Below, piece after piece: positions 6,741-11,845 of a stretch of 11,845 nucleotides of DNA; position 1 is the first letter of the stretch; every line of letters starts with the position of its first letter. Where the stretch lies: the NCBI GenBank assembly GCA_030673995.1, contig DAOUYU010000037.1, positions 1-11,845 on the forward strand. Reading direction: 5' to 3'. The stretch comes from Candidatus Aminicenantota bacterium (GTDB taxonomy: Bacteria > Acidobacteriota > Aminicenantia > Aminicenantales > Aminicenantaceae). The translations under genes and the position numbers were made by a program. The notes beneath the pieces are model-generated. The model worked only from the letters and a program-made list of their open reading frames with translations. It had not been told where the DNA came from and did no database searches.

Positions 6741-6766
6741 TCTCAATTCATTATTAAATATAAATA

Positions 6767-6792
6767 TCGGCAGTTTTTATGAATAATTCAGG
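6767..6792 (+). repeat. Solo element end motif upstream of the efflux operon
   Basis: This 26-base stretch is identical to 11323-11348, the distal end of the complete repeat element. Its last 20 bases, GTTTTTATGAATAATTCAGG (6773-6792), also match 11071-11090 exactly. No matching left end was found between 3838 and 6740, so it is a solo end. It lies 33 bases after ftsX and 21 bases before the adaptor gene. The remaining intergenic bases hold the adaptor's SD and no clear promoter. Confidence 0.85.
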
Positions 6793-6813
6793 CTAGAAGG
6801 GAGATAATCTTAA

Positions 6814-7917
6814 ATGGCAGGAAACAACACCTCTTTTACATATTTTAGAAAGGGTCGAGTACGGTTTGTGCTCTTCCGGTTAACACCTTTTATCATAATT
6901 CCGTTTTTAGCTTTTCAAATTTCCTGCAGCAGAAGTGGAAAAAACGAAAAAGTGGAAGAGGCAGAAAAAATCAGAGTTCGGACAGCAGGTTACAAAAAAA
7001 CAGATTATGAGTTTACATTGAATTTCTCTGGGGAAGTAAAAGCCTGGAAAATGGTTAACATGAGCTTTAACGTTGGAGGGAAAATCGACCGTTTTTATTT
7101 CGACGAGGGACAGAAAGTAAAAAAAGGGGATCTCCTTGCAGAACTTGAACAGGATGATTACAGGGCATTAAGAAACCAGAGTCATGCCCAATGGGAAAAA
7201 GCGAAACGTGATTACGAGAGGAACCGCCGCCTGTGGGAAGAAGGCTCCCTACGTGAACAGCTCGTTCAGGACGCACACACTGCGTTCAAAGCTGCCAGGG
7301 CAGCCCTTGATGCAGCAGAACTGAATCTCAAGCACTGTCTTTTATATGCACCGTTCAGTGGTCATGTGGCCTTCCGCTTTGGAGAGGAAAAAGAGATGGC
7401 AGCAGGAGGGCAGACTGTGTTCACTTTGATGGATCTGTCCCGGGTCATCATAGAAATGGGGGTACCGGAAAAAAGCATAGCGAAGATAAAAAAAGGACAG
7501 AAAGCGAACATACGCCTTGAAGCCATCCCGGAAAGAGTCTTTCCGGGTGAAGTTACCCAGGTTGCCGTGTCTTCCCTTCCCAATATCCGCCTTTTTAAGG
7601 TCGAAATCACCGTGCAAAACCCGGATATGATTATTAAGCCAGGTATGACCGCCCTTTCAACAATAATGACTGAAAAAATGAACGGAGTATACACCTTTTC
7701 CCTGGATGCGACAGTATTACGAGATGGAAACAGGGTTCTTTTTCTTGCTTCGAACGGTAAGGCAAAGGAAGTGACTCTAAGAAATTATATCATTTCAGGT
7801 GACAGAATAATCGTGAGTGATCCACTCCCCGAAAACGGGAAAGTCATCACGAGTGGTCAGTACATTCTTTTTGACGACGTACAGATTTTTATAGTTGAAG
7901 AAGAAGAAAGTAAATGA
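6814..7917 (+). CDS. RND efflux periplasmic adaptor (membrane fusion protein)
   Basis: The 367-aa product is the HlyD/AcrA-type adaptor that bridges an RND pump to an outer-membrane channel. The N-terminus is an anchored or lipoprotein-type signal with Cys38 in QISC, although the -3 residue is Gln rather than Leu. The lipoyl half-motif GGKIDRFYFDEGQKVKKGDLLAELE is followed by an alpha-helical hairpin (about residues 108-172), the second lipoyl half with LYAPFSGHVAFRFGE, and then beta-barrel and membrane-proximal domains ending in VEEEESK. The hairpin is short, as in simple RND adaptors. An SD-like GGGAGA lies before ATG 6814. The stop overlaps the permease start as ATGA. Substrate cannot be inferred. 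Confidence 0.94.
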   Translation: MAGNNTSFTYFRKGRVRFVLFRLTPFIIIPFLAFQISCSRSGKNEKVEEAEKIRVRTAGYKKTDYEFTLNFSGEVKAWKMVNMSFNVGGKIDRFYFDEGQKVKKGDLLAELEQDDYRALRNQSHAQWEKAKRDYERNRRLWEEGSLREQLVQDAHTAFKAARAALDAAELNLKHCLLYAPFSGHVAFRFGEEKEMAAGGQTVFTLMDLSRVIIEMGVPEKSIAKIKKGQKANIRLEAIPERVFPGEVTQVAVSSLPNIRLFKVEITVQNPDMIIKPGMTALSTIMTEKMNGVYTFSLDATVLRDGNRVLFLASNGKAKEVTLRNYIISGDRIIVSDPLPENGKVITSGQYILFDDVQIFIVEEEESK

Positions 7918-10900
7918 AAATATCCCGGAAAGCTATTGATAAGCCTGTTCTGGTAACACTGATTACCACCCTGCTTGTACTGCTCGGGATCATAGGCCTG
8001 CGGACCCTTCCCCTCGAGGAGTATCCCAAAATCAATGTTCCCTGGGTTGTTGTTGCCATCCCCTATCCAGGGGCTGCAGCCGAGGATATAGAGCAAAAGG
8101 TCACAGTTAAAGTAGATGAGAAATTAAACGGAATTAAGCATTTAAAGCGGCTCGAATCCTATGCAAGGGAAGGAGTATCGGTGCATGTTTTGGAACTGTA
8201 CGAGAAAGCGGACAAGCAAGATGCTCTCACGGAGATAAGAGATAAAATTGACCAGATCAAAAAGGACCTCCCCGCAGACGCGGAAGAGCCTACAGTCGAA
8301 GATATTGCTTTTGATAGTGTACCGATAATATTGGTCAACGTCACTGCAGAACTGGACCCGCTGACATTAAAAAAGATCGCAAAGGATATTAAGATCGAGA
8401 TAGAGGCGGTTCCTGGTGTAAGAGAAGTAGCCTTTTACGGAGGATTAGAACAAGAAGTTCAAGTTCAGGTTGATCCCAGGAAAATGGAGCAATATGGCAT
8501 ATCATATTCCCTTATAGTTGCTGCGCTTAAACAGCAAAACGCCAATCTTCCAGGAGGATACCTGAAGCTGAACAACTACGAGTATCTTGTCCGCACAGAA
8601 GGAAAGTTTAAAAGCGTTCTGGATATCGGCTCAACAGTTTTAGCGGTGAAAGGCGGGCATCCGATTTTCTTGAGAGACATTGCAGAAATTAAGGACACGC
8701 ACAAAAAGATAGATTCCTATTCAAGATACAATGGAAAGCTTACTGTGTCACTTGTCGTTTACAAGCAATCCGAGATCAACACGCTGAAAACCATAAATGC
8801 CATTAAACACATCGCAGAGAAACACAAAAAACGCATGCCAGGAATCCTGCAGGTCACCACCACAATGGATAAGGGGGACGATATCGCCCTTATGGTTAGA
8901 CAGCTCAGCTCCAATGCATTGTATGGCCTGCTTCTCGTCCTCTTTACTCTCATGATATTCATGGGGCTGCGCAATTCAATTATTGTTGCTGTTGCCATAC
9001 CTTTTTCCCTTCTTGTCGGATTTTTGCTTATGTGGATCTTTGGATTCACACTGAACATGATCACGATTTTTGCGACTATTCTCATTGTTGGCCTGGTCGT
9101 GGATGGTGCCATGATCGTGGGAGAAAATATCTATTACCATTTTGAGAAGGGCTGTGATCCTATAGATGCAGCAAAAAAAGGAATATCCGAGGTTGGAACC
9201 GCAGTTATCTCCGCAGACCTTACAACAATCTCTGCGTTTTTCCCGATGATATTTATAGCCGGCATAATGGGACAGGTCATGTCCTTTATGCCCTATGTCA
9301 TCATATTTGCTCTTATAGGCTCCATAATTATCGACCATTTCACGCTTCCCATGATCGCATCAAAATACATGCGTCTCAACAAGCAGGAAAAAGATGTAAA
9401 CCGGTTTTTCCGGATATTTTTCATCGGAAACAGACTCTTTAATTTCCTGATAAGGTATTATAAACCGCTGCTGCGCTGGGCCTTATTCCATAGAAAAACC
9501 GTACTGTTTTCCGGTGTCCTGGCTTTCTTCATCGCCATCTTTATTATCGGCTCTGGTATGATAAAAATAGATTTTTTCCCGAAAGAAGACGTGGGGCGCT
9601 TCAATATAAATTTCGAGCTCCCTGTGGGATCAACAGTGGAAAAGACCAACCGCGTCGCCCGCCAGATTGAGGAGACCATTGCCCAAATTCCGGAAGTAAA
9701 GGAATATATTTCCACCATCGGGGACACCGGGATGATACTGTCCGATCTTACTGAGACTGCAGGGAGCAGCGGTTCAGGCCCTGAGTTCGGAAAGATCCTT
9801 ATCAATATCGGCTATAATAACGAGCGGAAACGAAGCCAATCCGAGGTTATGGAAGAGATAGATTCAAAACTATCCGAGTTTTCAGGAATCAAATACAGTT
9901 TCTTCGAAGTAGAAATGGGCCCGCCTGTTGGAAGACCGGTGGCAATACAAATATCTGGAGAGGAATTTGAGGAACTGAAAAACACCAGTCAAATTGTTGA
10001 GAAGTATTTAAACAGCATTCCTGGGACGAGAAACGTCCAGTCCAGCTTTCAGGAAAACAAGCCGCAAGTGTCCATTCAAGTCGATAGAACAAAAGCAGCA
10101 AAGCATGCAACCTCTGCCCAGGAGATAACACTTCAAGTGATGGCAGCATTTCTCGGTTATGAAGCAACAGAGATCATGCTGGGCGATGAACTCGTTGATG
10201 TCAGGGTCATCAACGAGGAGGCTTACAGGCATAATTTTGAGGATGTGCTCAACACACCTATATTCAGTGCGTCTGGCCTGAAGATTCCCTTGAGCCAGCT
10301 CGCGCAAGTGGAGATTACCGAGGGTATATACAGAATTCAGCGCCGCAATTTAAGGCGGACAGTGACAGTGGGGTGTGATGTCAAAGAAGGATACACACCG
10401 CAGGATATCTTTGTTTCACTCCAGAAGCTTATGGAAGCCACACCTCCACCCCAGGGATACACCCTCGAATACGGCGGGGAAGAAGAGGAGCGAATAAGGT
10501 CATTTCAATCAATGACACGCGTGATGTTCCTGGGATTGATTCTTATATTCTTTGTTCTGACTGCCCAGTTCGATTCATTCAAACAGCCCCTGGTTATTTT
10601 GTTCACCGTGCCGCTCGCCATCATTGGTGTGGTATCAGGCCTGTTGATCACACAGCTTACGTTCAGTTTTATGGCTTTTGTTGGTGTGGTTGCACTTGTT
10701 GGGATTGTCGTAAACGACGGCATAGTCCTTGTCGATTTCATCAATCAAAGGAGACGCCAGGGCATTGACCTTATATCAGCAATCCTCGATGCCGGACCGA
10801 GAAGATTGAGGCCGGTTATACTGACGACCGTTACCACGATCGGCGGACTCCTTCCCATAACGCTTAACCTCGGGGGAGGAGGAAAATTCTGGGCTCCTCT

Positions 10901-11027
10901 CGGAACAGCGATCATTTTTGGCCTCTTATTCGCAACACTTTTGACTCTGGTCGTAGTGCCGTCCCTCTATTCAATTTTTGAAAGGAGAGCTTACAAAGAA
11001 GCTCTCACTCACCACAAGTTTAAATAA
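7914..11027 (+). CDS. RND-family efflux permease
   Basis: The 1037-aa product is an inner-membrane proton-driven transporter with the duplicated RND plan: an N-terminal helix, a large periplasmic porter domain, a six-helix bundle, then the same again. Landmarks are LPLEEYPKINVPWVVVAIPYPGAAAEDIE after the first helix, the TM4 motif VGLVVDGAMIVGENI, the mid-protein second porter start VDRTKAA region, and VVGVVNDG-type sequence in TM10 (VALVGIVVNDGIVLVDFINQRR). In TM4 only Asp397 is present; the AcrB-type second Asp is Gly398. In TM10, Asn934-Asp935 lie where AcrB has Lys-Asn. Similar replacements occur in several non-AcrB RND groups. It overlaps the adaptor by 4 bases. No TolC-like gene is in the window, and I cannot assign drug, metal or lipid export. 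Confidence 0.95.
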   Translation: MKISRKAIDKPVLVTLITTLLVLLGIIGLRTLPLEEYPKINVPWVVVAIPYPGAAAEDIEQKVTVKVDEKLNGIKHLKRLESYAREGVSVHVLELYEKADKQDALTEIRDKIDQIKKDLPADAEEPTVEDIAFDSVPIILVNVTAELDPLTLKKIAKDIKIEIEAVPGVREVAFYGGLEQEVQVQVDPRKMEQYGISYSLIVAALKQQNANLPGGYLKLNNYEYLVRTEGKFKSVLDIGSTVLAVKGGHPIFLRDIAEIKDTHKKIDSYSRYNGKLTVSLVVYKQSEINTLKTINAIKHIAEKHKKRMPGILQVTTTMDKGDDIALMVRQLSSNALYGLLLVLFTLMIFMGLRNSIIVAVAIPFSLLVGFLLMWIFGFTLNMITIFATILIVGLVVDGAMIVGENIYYHFEKGCDPIDAAKKGISEVGTAVISADLTTISAFFPMIFIAGIMGQVMSFMPYVIIFALIGSIIIDHFTLPMIASKYMRLNKQEKDVNRFFRIFFIGNRLFNFLIRYYKPLLRWALFHRKTVLFSGVLAFFIAIFIIGSGMIKIDFFPKEDVGRFNINFELPVGSTVEKTNRVARQIEETIAQIPEVKEYISTIGDTGMILSDLTETAGSSGSGPEFGKILINIGYNNERKRSQSEVMEEIDSKLSEFSGIKYSFFEVEMGPPVGRPVAIQISGEEFEELKNTSQIVEKYLNSIPGTRNVQSSFQENKPQVSIQVDRTKAAKHATSAQEITLQVMAAFLGYEATEIMLGDELVDVRVINEEAYRHNFEDVLNTPIFSASGLKIPLSQLAQVEITEGIYRIQRRNLRRTVTVGCDVKEGYTPQDIFVSLQKLMEATPPPQGYTLEYGGEEEERIRSFQSMTRVMFLGLILIFFVLTAQFDSFKQPLVILFTVPLAIIGVVSGLLITQLTFSFMAFVGVVALVGIVVNDGIVLVDFINQRRRQGIDLISAILDAGPRRLRPVILTTVTTIGGLLPITLNLGGGGKFWAPLGTAIIFGLLFATLLTLVVVPSLYSIFERRAYKEALTHHKFK

Positions 11028-11070
11028 AAGCAGCCAGGATCAAACACTCAAAATTCAAGAAGATTCAATT

Positions 11071-11106
11071 GTTTTTATGAATAATTCAGGCAGCCTGGAT
11101 TATTCA
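11071..11106. repeat. Element end motif plus palindrome downstream of the efflux operon
   Basis: GTTTTTATGAATAATTCAGG (11071-11090) repeats 6773-6792 exactly. Its last 13 bases (TGAATAATTCAGG, 11078-11090) pair with CCTGGATTATTCA (11094-11106) across a 3-base CAG spacer, with one G/T wobble. The result is a potential 13-bp hairpin at the junction with the complete element. It could act as a weak terminator, but no T-run follows. Confidence 0.8.
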
Positions 11107-11348
11107 CGAGTCGAGATTGCCGTAGCGGCGAGGCCGCAGCTCATGAAGCTGTAGTAAACTACCGCGAATGGGCTGCAACGATGTCGATGCAGTGAGATCG
11201 GCTCGCCCAAAGGGTAAAAAATGCCGACTTATAATAAAATTGAGAACATGGAAGAAAATCTGAATCTTGGTTATGAGAAAAACAACATAAAGAGCTCATA
11301 TCACTGTAAATAAAATATAGTGTCGGCAGTTTTTATGAATAATTCAGG
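11094..11348 (+). repeat. Structured repeat element, copy 2 (complete, MITE-like)
   Basis: This 255-bp non-coding unit begins CCTGGATTATTCAC and ends with a motif whose reverse complement is CCTGAATTATTCAT, giving 14-bp imperfect inverted ends (12 of 14). It aligns to copy 1 over its first 92 bases. Inside are GCGGC-GAG-GCCGC, a stem of 11136-11144 with 11168-11176 (GCAGCTCAT/ATGGGCTGC with one U-G pair), and a nested GTAGT/ACTAC hairpin (11151-11162). A second internal inverted pair is 11216-11228 with 11322-11334 (12 of 13). No transposase and no credible ORF is present. A non-autonomous mobile element is the best reading, but target duplication is not evident. Confidence 0.65.
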
Positions 11349-11377
11349 TTAAATTGTTCGTAGTTCTCAGCTTACAA

Positions 11378-11406
11378 TTGACATGTTTTTATTCTTATCC
11401 TAAAAT
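11378..11406 (+). promoter_or_regulatory. Consensus promoter of the RodZ-like gene
   Basis: TTGACA (11378-11383) and TAAAAT (11401-11406) are separated by exactly 17 bases. Only 9 bases separate the -10 box from ATG 11416, so transcription should start at or within a few bases of the start codon. No SD is possible in such a leader. The promoter lies about 30 bases past the end of repeat copy 2. Confidence 0.7.
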
Positions 11407-11415
11407 TCAAAAATA

Positions 11416-11796
11416 ATGGCATCCTTAGGGCAGGAACTCAAAAGGGAACGCGAACTAAGGGGCATCTCTCTGCAGGAAATTGCTAACACAACTAAAATCA
11501 GCATGAGGTTTCTGAAAGCATTAGAAGAAGACCAGCTAGATGCCCTTCCAGGGGAATTTTTCATAAAAAACATTATCAGCGCTTATGCCAAAACGATTGG
11601 ATTGGAAAAGGATTCTGTTTTGAATAAGTATTATGAAACTTTACTTTATCAGGAACAAACCCAGGAAACTGAGCCTATAAAAAGAAAACCATATCCAGAA
11701 ATTTCAAGAAACATAAAGAAATTCATCAACTCCTCACTCCTCATCGTGCTTCTTATACTTTTTCTTCTGTTTATTTATTTCGTTTTTCTGAAATAA
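11416..11796 (+). CDS. RodZ-like helix-turn-helix protein with one membrane segment
   Basis: The 126-aa product starts with a Cro/RodZ-type helix-turn-helix (residues 1-75: SLGQELKRERELRGISLQEI, TKISMRFLKALEED, LPGEFFIKNIISAYAK). A charged linker and a single hydrophobic helix at about 105-125 follow. This is the cytoplasmic and membrane plan of RodZ, which links MreB to the wall machinery, but the periplasmic C-terminal domain usual in RodZ is absent: the protein stops one residue after the helix. The TAA stop overlaps the first base of the next element palindrome, so truncation by element insertion is possible. Short HTH-plus-TM relatives also exist naturally. A strong promoter drives it on a nearly leaderless mRNA. 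Confidence 0.85.
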   Translation: MASLGQELKRERELRGISLQEIANTTKISMRFLKALEEDQLDALPGEFFIKNIISAYAKTIGLEKDSVLNKYYETLLYQEQTQETEPIKRKPYPEISRNIKKFINSSLLIVLLILFLLFIYFVFLK

Positions 11797-11845
11797 ATAA
11801 TTCAGGTTACCTGGATTATTCACGAGTCGAGATTGCTGCAGCGGC
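11796..11845 (+). repeat. Structured repeat element, copy 3 with junction palindrome (cut by window edge)
   Basis: AATAATTCAGG (11796-11806), a TTA spacer and CCTGGATTATT (11810-11820) form an 11-bp palindrome with one wobble pair, as at 11078-11106. From 11810 the sequence follows copy 2 for 36 bases, with 2 differences, to the window edge. It starts on the last base of the stop codon of the RodZ-like gene. Confidence 0.85.

Noticed and set aside
10985..11006. Perfect 8-bp hairpin GAGAGCTT/AAGCTCTC at the end of the RND permease
   Set aside because: It lies within the coding sequence and no T-run follows, so it is not a convincing terminator.
11031..11040. CAGCCAGGAT, close to CAGCCTGGAT exactly 60 bases downstream
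   Set aside because: It is a ten-base near match with no further similarity on either side, too little to call a degraded element.
11221..11313. A 30-codon ORF (MPTYNKIENM...) inside the distal half of repeat copy 2, preceded by AAGGG
   Set aside because: It is short, AT-rich and unlike any protein I know. The shared block at 3926-3948 carries the same ATG context but reads only five codons before a stop.
6767..11348. Interpretation of the repeats as integron attC sites or a CRISPR array
   Set aside because: There is no integron core-site consensus or integrase, and the repeats are neither regularly spaced nor separated by spacers of even length.

Overview
The window looks like a chromosomal segment of a Gram-negative-type bacterium. 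It encodes an outer-membrane beta-barrel protein, an RND efflux pump with its periplasmic adaptor, and the FtsEX division ABC system. Moderate GC, a rubredoxin/rubredoxin-reductase pair, a DUF6677-like protein and many short palindromic repeats would fit an uncultured anaerobic lineage (for example near Aminicenantes/Acidobacteriota). That placement is a low-confidence guess; nothing here fixes the taxon.

Left part, minus strand (1-3830). purA (adenylosuccinate synthetase) has a good SD and a plausible sigma70-type promoter. Upstream of it lies an apparent operon transcribed rubredoxin -> FAD/NAD(P)H rubredoxin-reductase-like protein -> porin-like outer-membrane protein. The rubredoxin is only 53 aa. 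The reductase and porin genes overlap by ATGA.

Middle (3830-4616). This is a decayed stretch. It holds a 23-nt block shared with the repeat element described below, a 5'-truncated glutamate dehydrogenase remnant covering only the C-terminal ~124 residues, and a long perfect-but-one hairpin (core GGGGACAGGC/GCCTGTCCCC) with a partial direct copy.

Plus strand 4616-6740. A compact cluster encodes a DUF6677-like membrane protein, an unrecognised 59-aa two-helix membrane protein, FtsE and FtsX. Plus strand 6814-11027: an RND adaptor (probable lipoprotein) and an RND permease, overlapping by ATGA, with no outer-membrane channel gene in the window. At 11416-11796 is a short RodZ-like HTH plus single-TM protein with a consensus promoter placed so that its mRNA should be nearly leaderless.

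The most interesting signal is a dispersed, structured repeat family. Three copies of the CCTGGATTATTCACGAG end are seen: 1-92 on the minus strand, 11094-11348 on the plus strand, and 11810-window end on the plus strand. Each begins at or just after the 3' end of a gene and is co-oriented with that gene. The element contains a stem-loop with one pair-preserving difference between copies. Its putative ends are 14-bp imperfect inverted repeats. Copy 1 supplies the last codons and the stop of purA, and copy 3 begins at the stop codon of the RodZ-like gene. A 20-nt end motif, GTTTTTATGAATAATTCAGG, occurs exactly three times, two of them as direct repeats flanking the efflux operon. This looks like a MITE-like or 3'-end-associated palindromic element that I do not recognise.
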